Positions 53,868 to 61,861 are shown, counted from the first letter of the stretch. The stretch: 64,000 nucleotides of DNA from Pseudomonas putida (GCF_022627325.1 NZ_JAETZZ010000011.1:124001-188000); one strand, 5' to 3'. Notes: generated by a model not told the origin, from the letters alone. Numbers and translations: made by a program.

Positions 53868-54425
53868 TCAGTCGATGCGTTTGGCTGACTTGATGAACAC
53901 CGGGTCGGCCGGCACATCGCGCATGCCTTTCTTGACGGTGGTGGGCGAGTTGACGATCTGGTCGACCACTTCCATGCCCTTGGTCACTTTGCCGAACACG
54001 GCGTAGCCGGCGTCGCGGCCCGGGTTGAGGAAGTCGTTGTCGGCCACGTTGATGAAGAACTGGCTGGTGGCCGAGTTCGGGTTGGACGTGCGGGCCATCG
54101 ACAGGGTGCCGCGGGTGTTCTGCAGGCCGTTGCTGGCTTCGTTGCGGATCGGGTCACGGGTCGGTTTTTGCACCATCTGCTCGGTGAAGCCCCCGCCCTG
54201 GACCATGAAGCCCGGGATCACGCGGTGGAAAATGGTGTTGTTGTAGAAACCGCTATCGACGTATTCGAGGAAATTCTTGGTACTGAGCGGCGCCTTCTCG
54301 GCATTGAGCTCGATTTCGACCTGGCCGAAGCTGGTGTCGAGCACTACGTGAGGGGTCTTGTCGGAGGCCATGACGGTGGTAGCAAAGGCGACCGAGCAGG
54401 CGGTGAGCAGAAGTTTTTTCAGCAT
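53868..54425 (-). CDS. ppiA: Periplasmic peptidyl-prolyl cis-trans isomerase A
   Basis: 185-residue precursor with a signal peptide (MLKKLLLTACSVAFATTVMA) and a cyclophilin domain with FHRVIPGFMVQGGG and a C-terminal VFGKVTKGMEVVD. It speeds proline isomerisation in periplasmic proteins. Its start overlaps the end of the hydrolase gene by 7 nt, so the two may be co-expressed. Confidence 0.93.
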   Translation of the reverse strand: MLKKLLLTACSVAFATTVMASDKTPHVVLDTSFGQVEIELNAEKAPLSTKNFLEYVDSGFYNNTIFHRVIPGFMVQGGGFTEQMVQKPTRDPIRNEASNGLQNTRGTLSMARTSNPNSATSQFFINVADNDFLNPGRDAGYAVFGKVTKGMEVVDQIVNSPTTVKKGMRDVPADPVFIKSAKRID

Positions 54426-55231
54426 GAGCTCAAAGATCCTTGAGAGGTGGAAGCGGCTGCGAGGAACTGCAGCAAAGTCTGGTTGAAGACTTCGGGTTGA
54501 TCGAGGGGTGTAGCGTGCCGGGAATCATCGATGACTACCAGCCTTGCCTGCGGCATCAGGGCAACATAGCGCTCTTTGAGTTGGACCGGGGTGTAATCGT
54601 GGTCGGCAGCGAGCACCAGCGTGGGACAGTGTATCTGGCCGATGCGTTCCTGCACGCCCCAGTCGACGATGGCGTCGAAACTCTTGAGGTAGGCGCGTTT
54701 GTCGTTGCGTGCCCAGCGTTGCGCCATTTTCTGGCGCAAGTCGGCTTGCTCCGGTTTGGGGAACAGGCGCTGGGCCAGGCCCTTGCCGACTGTCTCGACA
54801 CTGAGGATGCGCGCCAGGCCCCAACGCTTGGCCCACCAGACCCAGTCGCTGCGTGTGCGGCGTTTGACCTCGGGGGCGCTGTTGACGATGCACAGGCTGC
54901 GCAGCCATTGCGGATGGTCGACGGCGAACTGGAAGCCGACCATGCCGCCCATCGACAGCCCCACGAAGTGCACCGGGCCGGTCTGCAGGTGTTCGAGCAG
55001 GGCCAGCAGGTCTTCGCTGAATGTGGCGATCTGGTAGCCCTCGCGGGGCTTGTCGGAGCGGCCGTGGCCGCGGATGTCCATGAGGATCACCCGGTAGTGA
55101 CGGCTGAGCGCGGGTAGCTGCAGCTCCCAGTCCTGGCTGCTGGAGCCCAGGCCGTGCAGCAGTACCAGGGGGTCGCCCTGGCCGTATTCCTGATAATGCA
55201 GCGAGCATCCTTCATGTTCGAAATAGGCCAT
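54419..55231 (-). CDS. Alpha/beta hydrolase (3-oxoadipate enol-lactonase-like)
   Basis: 270 residues with LLHGLGSSSQDW, nucleophile elbow FVGLSMGGMVG, acid DHDYTPV and histidine DDSRHATPLDQP. The overall layout is that of PcaD-type enol-lactonases and esterases. No other protocatechuate gene is nearby, so a general esterase is equally likely. Start chosen at MAYFEHEG (55,231). Confidence 0.85.
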   Translation of the reverse strand: MAYFEHEGCSLHYQEYGQGDPLVLLHGLGSSSQDWELQLPALSRHYRVILMDIRGHGRSDKPREGYQIATFSEDLLALLEHLQTGPVHFVGLSMGGMVGFQFAVDHPQWLRSLCIVNSAPEVKRRTRSDWVWWAKRWGLARILSVETVGKGLAQRLFPKPEQADLRQKMAQRWARNDKRAYLKSFDAIVDWGVQERIGQIHCPTLVLAADHDYTPVQLKERYVALMPQARLVVIDDSRHATPLDQPEVFNQTLLQFLAAASTSQGSLSSC

Positions 55232-55244
55232 GGGCACGGTTCTC

Positions 55245-56168
55245 TCAGGCTTGCGGCGGGGCTGCGAAGGGCACGTCCAGTGGCGCGGTATCGAAATTGC
55301 GCAGCAGGTCGATGAGGATCTGCGTGGCCGGGCCCAAGGTCTTTTCTTTGCTCGAATAAAGGTAGAACAGTGGATGTCGGCTGCCACCCTGGTCCAGTGG
55401 CAGCGGCTTGAGCACCCCTTCGCGCAGTTCGCGGTCGATCATGTGCCGCGGCAGCCAGGCAAAACCCAGTCCGCTGCTGACGAAGGTGGTGGCGGTACCC
55501 AGGCTACCGACGGTCCAGCGCTGTTCGGCGCCTAGCCAGCCCACATCGCGGGGTTGGGCGCGGCCGGAGTCGCGGATCACCACTTGCAACTGGCTTTCCA
55601 GGTCCTGGAAGGTGATCTCCCGGCCCAGGCGGTGCAAGCTGTGCTCGGGGTGGGCGACGGCCACGAACTCCACAGCACTGAGCTCGGTGCCCAGATAGCC
55701 GCCGATGCTATAGCTGCTGATGGCAAGGTCGGCGATGCCTTCATGCATGACCTCCTCCACGCCCGACAGCACTTCCTCGCGCAGGCGCACCCGGCAACCA
55801 CGGCTCTGTGGCATGAACGCCGCCAGGGCACGTACCAGGCGGGTACTGGGGTAGGCGGCATCGACCACGACCCGGACCTCGGCTTCCCAGCCTTGCTCCA
55901 TATGGTGCGCCAGGTCTTCCAGCTGGCTGGCCTGCTTGACCAGGTGCCGTGAGCGGCGCAGCAGTACGTTACCGGCCTCGGTCAGCACGGCTTTGCGGCC
56001 ATCGATGCGCAGCAGTGGCACGCCGAGCTGCTCTTGCATGCGTGCCACCGTGTAACTGACCGACGATTGCGAGCGGTGCAGAGCTTCGGCTGCCTGGGCA
56101 AACCCACCGTGATCGACCACTGCCTGCAAGGTTCGCCACTGATCCAGGGTTACGCGCGGCGCTTTCAT
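55245..56168 (-). CDS. LysR-family transcriptional regulator
   Basis: 307 residues with an N-terminal helix-turn-helix (FAQAAEALHRSQSSVSYTVA) and a C-terminal periplasmic-binding-like effector domain. CAGGAGCC precedes the ATG. It is divergent from the small periplasmic gene at 56,217 and next but one to the azoreductase, so one of these is a likely target. Confidence 0.92.
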   Translation of the reverse strand: MKAPRVTLDQWRTLQAVVDHGGFAQAAEALHRSQSSVSYTVARMQEQLGVPLLRIDGRKAVLTEAGNVLLRRSRHLVKQASQLEDLAHHMEQGWEAEVRVVVDAAYPSTRLVRALAAFMPQSRGCRVRLREEVLSGVEEVMHEGIADLAISSYSIGGYLGTELSAVEFVAVAHPEHSLHRLGREITFQDLESQLQVVIRDSGRAQPRDVGWLGAEQRWTVGSLGTATTFVSSGLGFAWLPRHMIDRELREGVLKPLPLDQGGSRHPLFYLYSSKEKTLGPATQILIDLLRNFDTAPLDVPFAAPPQA

Positions 56169-56216
56169 CTTTGGCTCCTGTTGACCTAAGCTGCGCTCTT
56201 TCAAGGAGAGCGCCCC

Positions 56217-56531
56217 ATGAAGAAATGTTGTGCGGCAATACTGATGTGCCTGCCCCTCGGGGCCATGGCTTACCCCATCGACGTGGAGAAGGAACTGGCC
56301 GGAGTCAAGCTGGACTACACCGCCTACGACACCGCGTACGACATCGGAGCCATCACCCTGAACAACTATGGGCAAGTGCCGGCGGCCTGCAAGGTGACGT
56401 TCCGCAACGGCCCGGAGGCGCCACGGGTACGCCGGGTGAACGTACCGGCGGGCAAAAGTGTGGACGTTACGGCCAAGTTCAACCGGCAGATCATCAAGCT
56501 GCGTATCGCCTTGGACTGCAAAGCGGTATAA
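56217..56531 (+). CDS. Small periplasmic hypothetical protein
   Basis: 104 residues with a signal peptide (MKKCCAAILMCLPLGAMA). The mature 86 residues form a beta-rich region (LNNYGQVPAACKVTFRNGPE, then AGKSVDVTAKFNRQIIKLRI) with two cysteines that could bond. Related proteins have been misannotated as 3-phosphoglycerate kinase; nothing here resembles that enzyme. The start follows CAAGGAGAG. Confidence 0.8.
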   Translation: MKKCCAAILMCLPLGAMAYPIDVEKELAGVKLDYTAYDTAYDIGAITLNNYGQVPAACKVTFRNGPEAPRVRRVNVPAGKSVDVTAKFNRQIIKLRIALDCKAV

Positions 56532-56542
56532 AACTGATTATT

Positions 56543-56580
56543 CGATAAATTGAACCCACTTTTTACGCTTTTTTATCGAT
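56543..56580. promoter_or_regulatory. Inverted repeat upstream of the azoreductase gene
   Basis: TCGATAAA at 56,543-56,550 and TTTATCGA at 56,573-56,580 are reverse complements 22 nt apart, in an AT-rich 109-bp gap. They may bind the LysR regulator or form a terminator for the upstream gene. Direct evidence is only the sequence symmetry. Confidence 0.45.
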
Positions 56581-56640
56581 AGGTCAAGCCTTAATCTCAC
56601 CTCCATCGAATCGCAACCCTTTCTGCCGATGGAGGCACCC

Positions 56641-57240
56641 ATGTCCCGCGTACTGATCATCGAAAGCAGCGCCCGCCAACAGGATTCCGTTTCCCGTCAA
56701 CTGACCCGCGACTTCATCGAACAATGGCAAGCAGCGCACCCGGCCGACGAGATCACGGTTCGCGATCTGGCGGTGACCCCGGTGCCGCACCTGGACGCCA
56801 ACCTGCTCGGTGGCTGGATGAAGCCTGAAGAACAGCGCAATGCCGCTGAGCTGGACGCCCTGGCCCGTTCCAACGTGTTGACAGATGAACTGCTGGCGGC
56901 CGACGTGCTGGTGATGGCTGCACCGATGTACAACTTCACCATCCCCAGCACGCTCAAGGCCTGGCTTGACCACGTCCTGCGTGCCGGCATCACCTTCAAG
57001 TACACCCCGACCGGCCCGCAAGGCCTGCTGACCGGCAAGCGTGCCATTGTGCTGACGGCCCGTGGCGGCATCCACGCTGGCGCCACCAGCGACCATCAAG
57101 AGCCGTACCTGCGCCAGGTGATGGCATTCATCGGCATTCACGATGTGAACTTCATCCATGCCGAAGGCCTGAACATGAGCGGTGACTTCCACGAAAAAGG
57201 CCTCAACCAGGCCAAGGCCAAGCTCGCCACCATGGCCTGA
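56641..57240 (+). CDS. azoR: FMN-dependent NADH-azoreductase
   Basis: 199 residues of flavodoxin-like fold with IIESSARQQDSVSRQLTRDF at the N-terminus, PMYNFTIPSTLKAWLDHV and a TARGGIHAG phosphate loop, characteristic of AzoR. It reduces azo compounds and quinones with NADH. The start at 56,641 follows GGAGGCA. A terminator follows at 57,294. Confidence 0.92.
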   Translation: MSRVLIIESSARQQDSVSRQLTRDFIEQWQAAHPADEITVRDLAVTPVPHLDANLLGGWMKPEEQRNAAELDALARSNVLTDELLAADVLVMAAPMYNFTIPSTLKAWLDHVLRAGITFKYTPTGPQGLLTGKRAIVLTARGGIHAGATSDHQEPYLRQVMAFIGIHDVNFIHAEGLNMSGDFHEKGLNQAKAKLATMA

Positions 57241-57293
57241 GCGTCAACGAATTCCCAACCCTGACACCTTGTTTGCTCCTTTGGGTGTACCCG

Positions 57294-57319
57294 CCCGGCC
57301 TCGATGGCCGGGCTTTTTT
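57294..57319 (+). terminator. Terminator after azoR
   Basis: CCCGGCC-TCGAT-GGCCGGG forms a 7-bp GC stem with a 5-nt loop, followed by C and six T residues. It lies about 50 nt beyond the azoR stop. Confidence 0.88.
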
Positions 57320-57428
57320 GTGGGTGAATCGCTCACGCCCATGAAATGCGCAACCCCCACATCGCGCAGGGTTGAACACATCGGGCGCAACCCGCTAAGG
57401 TCGCGGCCTTGATTTACGAGAGGCAACC

Positions 57429-58304
57429 ATGGGCTACCTGATAATCGTCGCGCTGATCCAGGCGTTTTCCTTCAGCCTGATCGGCGAGTACCTGGCCGGG
57501 CACGTCGACAGCTACTTTGCCGTGCTCGCACGGGTGGTGCTGGCGGGCCTGGTCTTCCTGCCGCTGACCCGCTGGCGCCAGGTCGAACCGCGCTTCATGC
57601 GCTCCATGCTGCTGATCGGTGCGCTGCAGTACGGCATCACCTATGTCTGCCTGTACCTGAGCTTCCGCGTGCTGACCGTACCTGAGGTGCTGCTGTTCAC
57701 CATTCTCACGCCCTTGCACGTGACCCTGATCGAGGACGCGCTGAACCGCCGTTTCAATCCTTGGGCCTTGCTCGCCGCCCTGGTGGCGGTCGCAGGTGCG
57801 GCGGTGATCCGCTTCGACAGCATCAGTGGCGACTTCTTCATTGGCTTCCTGCTGCTGCAGTTGGCCAACTTCACCTACGCTGCCGGGCAGGTGCTGTACC
57901 GCCATCTGGTTGCCCGCCACCCCAGCGACCTGCCACATTACAAGCGTTTCGGCTACTTCTATCTGGGTGCGTTGATCATTGTGTTGCCGGCCTTCCTGCT
58001 GTTTGGCAACACTCAGCATTTGCCGAGCACCGACGTGCAATGGCTGGTGCTGCTGTTCCTCGGGCTGTGCCCGACGGCGCTGGGCTTGTACTGGTGGAAC
58101 AAGGGTGCGTGCATGGTCTCAGGCGGTACGCTGGCAGTGATGAACAACCTGCACGTGCCGGTGGGGCTGCTGCTCAACCTTCTTATCTGGAACCAGCACG
58201 AGCCATTGGGGCGCCTGTTCATCGGTGGTGCGATCATCCTGGCCTCGGTGTGGCTGAGCCGTCTGGGCAGCCGTACGGATGCACCGCTGGTGCGCAGGGC
58301 CTGA
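57429..58304 (+). CDS. DMT transporter (YhbE/amine-carboxylate exporter type)
   Basis: 291 residues with ten hydrophobic segments in two EamA repeats, including a C-terminal PTALGLYWWNKGACMVSGGT. GAGAGGCAACC precedes the ATG. It lies one base upstream of the next transporter's start, so the two should be co-transcribed. Substrate unknown. Confidence 0.85.
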   Translation: MGYLIIVALIQAFSFSLIGEYLAGHVDSYFAVLARVVLAGLVFLPLTRWRQVEPRFMRSMLLIGALQYGITYVCLYLSFRVLTVPEVLLFTILTPLHVTLIEDALNRRFNPWALLAALVAVAGAAVIRFDSISGDFFIGFLLLQLANFTYAAGQVLYRHLVARHPSDLPHYKRFGYFYLGALIIVLPAFLLFGNTQHLPSTDVQWLVLLFLGLCPTALGLYWWNKGACMVSGGTLAVMNNLHVPVGLLLNLLIWNQHEPLGRLFIGGAIILASVWLSRLGSRTDAPLVRRA

Positions 58305-58305
58305 C

Positions 58306-59241
58306 ATGCACACCATCCTGGTCATCGTCGCGCCGATCTTTGCGCTGATCCTGGTCGGTTACCTTTGCCGCCGGACCAACAAGCTTGGCGACGAGGCGGC
58401 GGCCGAGATCAACAAGATGGTGGTCTGGCTGTGCCTGCCGGCCCTGTTGTTCAAAGTCACGGCCACTGCAACCTGGAGTGAGGTATGGCACCCAGGGTTC
58501 ATCGTGGCCTTTGGCGCAGGGGCGCTGGCCATGTTCGTGGCCACCCTGGCCTGGCGGCTGTGCAACGGCCACGGGCTGGTCGCAGCCAGTATCGATGGGC
58601 TCAGCGCGGGGTATGCCAACACCGGCTATATCGGCATCCCATTGTGTTTGCTGCTGTTCGGTCAGCCCGGATTGCAGCCGGCGTTGATTTCGTCGTTGAT
58701 CGTGGTCTGCCTGGTATTCGCGATATCGCTGACGCTGATCGAGATCGGCCTACAGGAAGAGAAGCGGATCGGCCGCGCCATGTGGGTAGTGGGCAAGGCG
58801 CTGGCGAAGAATCCCTTGGTGATTTCGCCCGTGGTGGGGGCTGCTTGGGCAATGACCGGTCTGGGCTTGGCGGAACCGGTGATGCATTTTCTCGACATGC
58901 TCGCCGTCGCTACCACGCCGTGTGCGTTGATTTCGCTGGGGGCGTTTCTGGCAGAGAAACGCAGCGGCGCCCAGGCCAGCCCATGGCCACTGATTGCGAT
59001 GAAGCTGGTGGGGCAGCCGGCGCTGACGTGGGTGCTGGCGTTCAAGGTGTTCAGCCTGCCGACCATGTGGGCCGCATCAGCGGTGCTGCTGGCTGCACTG
59101 CCGACGGGGACCGGGCCGTTCATGCTGGCGGAGTATTACAACCGGGAAGCGGGGCTGATATCGCGCACGATCCTGTTGTCGACGGTGGCTTCTCTGGTCA
59201 CCTTGACTGGTTTGCTGTACCTGCTGGGGTATGCGGGGTGA
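58306..59241 (+). CDS. AEC-family transporter
   Basis: 311 residues with about ten transmembrane segments, NxGYIGIPL in the middle (GYANTGYIGIPLCLLLF) and the AEC-type VISPVVGAAWAMTGL. AEC proteins export auxin-like or organic-acid metabolites; the substrate here is unknown. The start lies one base after the preceding stop. The following 400 bp hold the DUF6124 leader. Confidence 0.87.
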   Translation: MHTILVIVAPIFALILVGYLCRRTNKLGDEAAAEINKMVVWLCLPALLFKVTATATWSEVWHPGFIVAFGAGALAMFVATLAWRLCNGHGLVAASIDGLSAGYANTGYIGIPLCLLLFGQPGLQPALISSLIVVCLVFAISLTLIEIGLQEEKRIGRAMWVVGKALAKNPLVISPVVGAAWAMTGLGLAEPVMHFLDMLAVATTPCALISLGAFLAEKRSGAQASPWPLIAMKLVGQPALTWVLAFKVFSLPTMWAASAVLLAALPTGTGPFMLAEYYNREAGLISRTILLSTVASLVTLTGLLYLLGYAG

Positions 59242-59347
59242 TTTGGAGTTGCTTTGCAGCCCTTTCGCGACACAAGGCCGCTTCCATGGACGAATCTTGA
59301 AGCGCACATGGTCTGCACGCCTTACACGCTGTTACGTCTAGCGGATA

Positions 59348-59364
59348 ACTAAATCAGATTTAGT
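59348..59364. promoter_or_regulatory. Perfect palindrome upstream of the DUF6124 leader
   Basis: ACTAAATC-A-GATTTAGT is a perfect 8+1+8 palindrome about 60 bp upstream of the structured leader. It is a plausible operator for the leader's promoter. The binding protein is unknown. Confidence 0.5.
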
Positions 59365-59420
59365 CCCTTTCCTGTAGGGCATTTCCCAAAGATACTGCCG
59401 GTGATTGTGGTGTTTTGGGT

Positions 59421-59641
59421 TGGCTACTAGTCTCGGCTGGTCGTTGAGTTTCAACGATCGGCTTTGACAGGCCGACTCAAATTGCAATCCATAGCTTTGC
59501 CTTCAATGGTGGCTGTGCGTGGGGCGCCTTCGGGTGCGCCGGGTTTCTCAATTTGACCGGTCTGTCAACCCGTGCACAGCTGCCACCCTTTGTTTGACAG
59601 CAAAGGGCGGTGGTCCCGATCCACAAATTGAGGGTTACATC
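59421..59641 (+). promoter_or_regulatory. Structured leader RNA of the DUF6124-DUF3077 operon
   Basis: Segment A (59,464-59,484) can pair with segment B (59,549-59,568) to form a stem of about 19 bp with only a 2x1 internal loop. B can alternatively pair with C: CTCAATTTG (59,547-59,555) with CAAATTGAG (59,624-59,632) and CTGTCAA (59,562-59,568) with TTGACAG (59,594-59,600). The C segment includes most of the Shine-Dalgarno GAGGG at 59,630-59,634, 7 nt before the ATG. Two hairpins (59,458-59,475 and 59,586-59,607) display the identical 8-nt loop TTTGACAG. Other elements are a perfect hairpin at 59,441-59,457, a UUCG-tetraloop hairpin at 59,523-59,540 and a long-range pairing 59,508-59,518/59,574-59,587. 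Function is inferred; I do not recognise a named RNA family. Confidence 0.7.
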
Positions 59642-59884
59642 ATGCTGAAGATAGTCCCCGATCCACCCTACAACCTCCACTCCCTGGAAGACACGCTGCT
59701 GATGGCCGCCGACTATGCGCTATGTGCAGAAGCCGTCGCTCAGCAAGCCGTTTTGTTGCAACCGAGGTCACCCGTTGCGGTGTTGATGATGACGTCCATG
59801 CACGAACTTGAAACCCTGCGCAGGTTACTTGAATCAGCGCTGGCTCAAGTCCAAAAGCCAGCGGATTCTCACACATTACATTAA
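59642..59884 (+). CDS. DUF6124-family small protein
   Basis: 80 residues, largely helical (LEDTLLMAADYALCAEAVAQ, then SMHELETLRRLLESALAQVQ), without signal peptide. It is typical of short DUF6124 proteins in Pseudomonas that precede a DUF3077 gene. Function unknown. Its Shine-Dalgarno GAGGG at 59,630 lies within the alternative pairing of the leader RNA. Confidence 0.8.
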   Translation: MLKIVPDPPYNLHSLEDTLLMAADYALCAEAVAQQAVLLQPRSPVAVLMMTSMHELETLRRLLESALAQVQKPADSHTLH

Positions 59885-59962
59885 TCCGCATCATGATTTG
59901 CCTGGGCTGACCTGTGGTGATAGGGCGAGTCCAGGCATCTGGAACTTCAGGGAGATGAATCT

Positions 59963-60232
59963 GTGGCCACCGAAGAAACCAACTTCACTGTTGGCAGAAC
60001 CATCTTTTACCAAGGTGAAAATCAAAACCATCCATTATTCCGCATCGAACCCGGCATCCCTTGCCAGAGTGCTCGCGAACAGGCCTCAGAACTGATGGGT
60101 TATGCCCATGACCTGTCCATCGACGGTCTGATGGAAGATAAACCCCAGCTACTTTGGGCCTCGCATTACCTCTGCGCCCTAGCCAAGGCCCTGCTTGATG
60201 ATGCCGAACTGGGGATGATGAAAAGCTCTTGA
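59963..60232 (+). CDS. DUF3077-family small protein
   Basis: 89 residues. FRIEPGIPCQSAREQASELM is the typical DUF3077 core, followed by LWASHYLCALAKALLDDAEL. The GTG at 59,963 follows GGGAGATG. It lies 78 nt after the DUF6124 gene and is presumably co-transcribed with it. The family is restricted mainly to Pseudomonas and its role is unknown. Confidence 0.82.
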   Translation: MATEETNFTVGRTIFYQGENQNHPLFRIEPGIPCQSAREQASELMGYAHDLSIDGLMEDKPQLLWASHYLCALAKALLDDAELGMMKSS

Positions 60233-60286
60233 ACCAGTCACTGCGCCGTTCCCCTTTTGTGTTTATGCGGGGTAGCTGAGGGCCTC

Positions 60287-60416
60287 ATCGCCGGCAAGCC
60301 GGCTCCCACCACGACCGTGCAGTACTTCAGGTCTGCGCTTTACCTGTGCAAGCAACCGTCTTGGCCAATTTTTAGAGGCCGGCGCAATCCATGTGGGAGC
60401 CGGGCTTGCCGGCGAT
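60287..60416. repeat. Inverted pair of REP-like elements
   Basis: ATCGCCGGCAAGCCGGCTCC (60,287-60,306) and its inverse around GGGAGCCGGGCTTGCCGGCG (60,395-60,414) flank about 85 bp, which include a GCCAATTTTTAGAGGCCGGC stretch related to the 38-nt block at 4141 and 19,911. Arrangement typical of a BIME. It lies downstream of DUF3077 and the truncated channel gene, which converge. Confidence 0.75.
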
Positions 60417-60441
60417 GGGCCGCACAGCGGCCCCTGGGATC

Positions 60442-61041
60442 TCAAGCCTCGCTCAGGTATTCCAGGCGATGCGGCGCTCGCTCCGTCGAAGCGCGCCCCG
60501 CCAGCCCGATGCGCATGTCATTGCCGCTCGGCTGCTGATACAGGCTCAGCCCGAACTCCGGCAACACTGCCAGCAGGTAATCGAAGATATCCCCCTGGAT
60601 CCGCTCGTAATCCGCCCACACCGTGGTGGTGGTGAAGCAGTAGATCTCCAGCGGCACCCCCTCGGCGCCGGTCTGCATCTGCCGGACCATGCAGGTCATG
60701 TCCTGATGCACGTTGGGGTGGTTTCTCAGGTAAGCCAGGGCAAAGGCGCGGAAGGTGCCGATGTTGGTCAACTGGCGACGGTTGGCCGACAGCTCGGCCA
60801 CAGGCCCCAGTGCTTCGTTCCACTCAAGAAGTTCCTGACGCTTGCCGGCCAGGTAGTCACCGAGCAGGCGCACGCCGCTCAGGCGCTGTTCTTCTTCCCG
60901 GGTCAGAAAACGCACGCCCGATGCATCGATGAACAGGCTGCGTTTGATCCGCCGGCCACCCGATTGCTGCATGCCCCGGTAGTTGCGGAACGACTCGCTC
61001 ATCAGCCGCCAGGTTGGGATCGAAACGATGGTCTTGTCGAA
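60442..61041 (-). pseudogene. 5'-truncated MscS/YbdG-type mechanosensitive channel
   Basis: The reading frame encodes IVSIPTWRLMSESFRNYRGM, then RIKRSLFIDASGVRFL and the C-terminal MTCMVRQMQTGAEGVPLEIY, the cytoplasmic domain of the YbdG (MscM) branch of the MscS family. About 200 residues remain; the N-terminal membrane helices expected for a protein of roughly 400 residues or more are absent. The frame ends upstream at a stop codon (61,042-61,044), just where the AT-richer sequence starts. The ATG at 61,002 could still give a 186-residue cytoplasmic fragment. Confidence 0.75.
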
Positions 61042-61075
61042 TTACTGCACGAGTGAGCTCAGGCCTCTGACCGAC

Positions 61076-61133
61076 AACCGACATTCATTAATATCAACAG
61101 CTTACGTAAACATGACTGATGTCGGTTTTTTTC
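61076..61133 (+). terminator. Terminator-like hairpin near the junction
   Basis: AACCGACAT at 61,076-61,084 pairs with ATGTCGGTT at 61,119-61,127, a 9-bp stem with a 34-nt loop, followed directly by a T run. No plus-strand gene is seen directly upstream, so it may be a relic of the inserted element. On the minus strand, 61,162-61,254 holds a 30-codon frame of unknown status. Confidence 0.4.
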
Positions 61134-61299
61134 AAGCCCGATTGACACCGTATAACTATAGCGCCCCCAGTTCAGCTCGCACCTGGATGCCGCTTCCTTC
61201 CTTCAACAAGCTAAGCAAGTCAAAAGTCAGCCTCCTCGTGTAAGGCATATGAATTCAGAAATACCTCGAAAGCGAGATGGGTCTGGTGTCTGGCTTTGA

Positions 61300-61764
61300 T
61301 CAGTCTGATCGTTTGGCAAAGAAGCGCTGCACGCTCGACTTCGACACGCCCAGCTCCTGGGCAATCTCAGAGTTCGACATGCCGGCCGCCTTCAAAAGGG
61401 GAGCGCGTTCGAGTGCTTTCTGAACGTCGGGTGCAGCAGGTCTACCAGCTCTTCGTGCGGGCTGCGTGGTGATGGCATCGATAGTCCCTTCCTGTTTGAG
61501 AGTGTCCAGCTTGGAAGAGATCCGCTTGAGCGCGATATCAACAGGTTCCCCAGAGTGAGCAGAGTGGGCGAGCAGGAGTAAGAGCGCGGCATCGACCTCG
61601 AGCATGGAGGCCACGTTCGAAACGGTCTCCATCGTCACGTTTGTCTTGCCACGCTCGATGCGATTTCTCTCTCTCCGACCGATCAGGGTCAGATCGTCTT
61701 GCGTCATTTTTCGGCTTCGTCGCAAGGCTCTGACAACCGCCGCAAGGGCCTCGCTGAGTGACAT
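61300..61764 (-). CDS. XRE-like transcriptional regulator with second HTH
   Basis: 154 residues if started at 61,764. The N-terminal part (ALRRSRKMTQDDLTLIGRRE, then RIERGKTNVTMETVSNVASM) is an XRE/Cro helix-turn-helix. A C-terminal second HTH, GMSNSEIAQELGVSKSSVQR, resembles resolvase-type domains. In-frame ATGs at 61,773 and 61,833 would lengthen it; GGATGG supports 61,764. It faces away from palindromic sites at 61,862-61,912. Confidence 0.75.
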   Translation of the reverse strand: MSLSEALAAVVRALRRSRKMTQDDLTLIGRRERNRIERGKTNVTMETVSNVASMLEVDAALLLLLAHSAHSGEPVDIALKRISSKLDTLKQEGTIDAITTQPARRAGRPAAPDVQKALERAPLLKAAGMSNSEIAQELGVSKSSVQRFFAKRSD

Positions 61765-61861
61765 GTTCGCCATCCGTAAAAAGCAGGATGTAGCCACATT
61801 GCGTCGACCCATAACACGCCCTATAATGCCCATTAAGAATCGAAGGAGACTCCTCCATACC

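Noticed and set aside
59242..59641. tRNA or small-RNA gene in the 400-bp gap
   Set aside because: No cloverleaf or CCA end could be drawn; the strong helices fit a leader of the following gene better.
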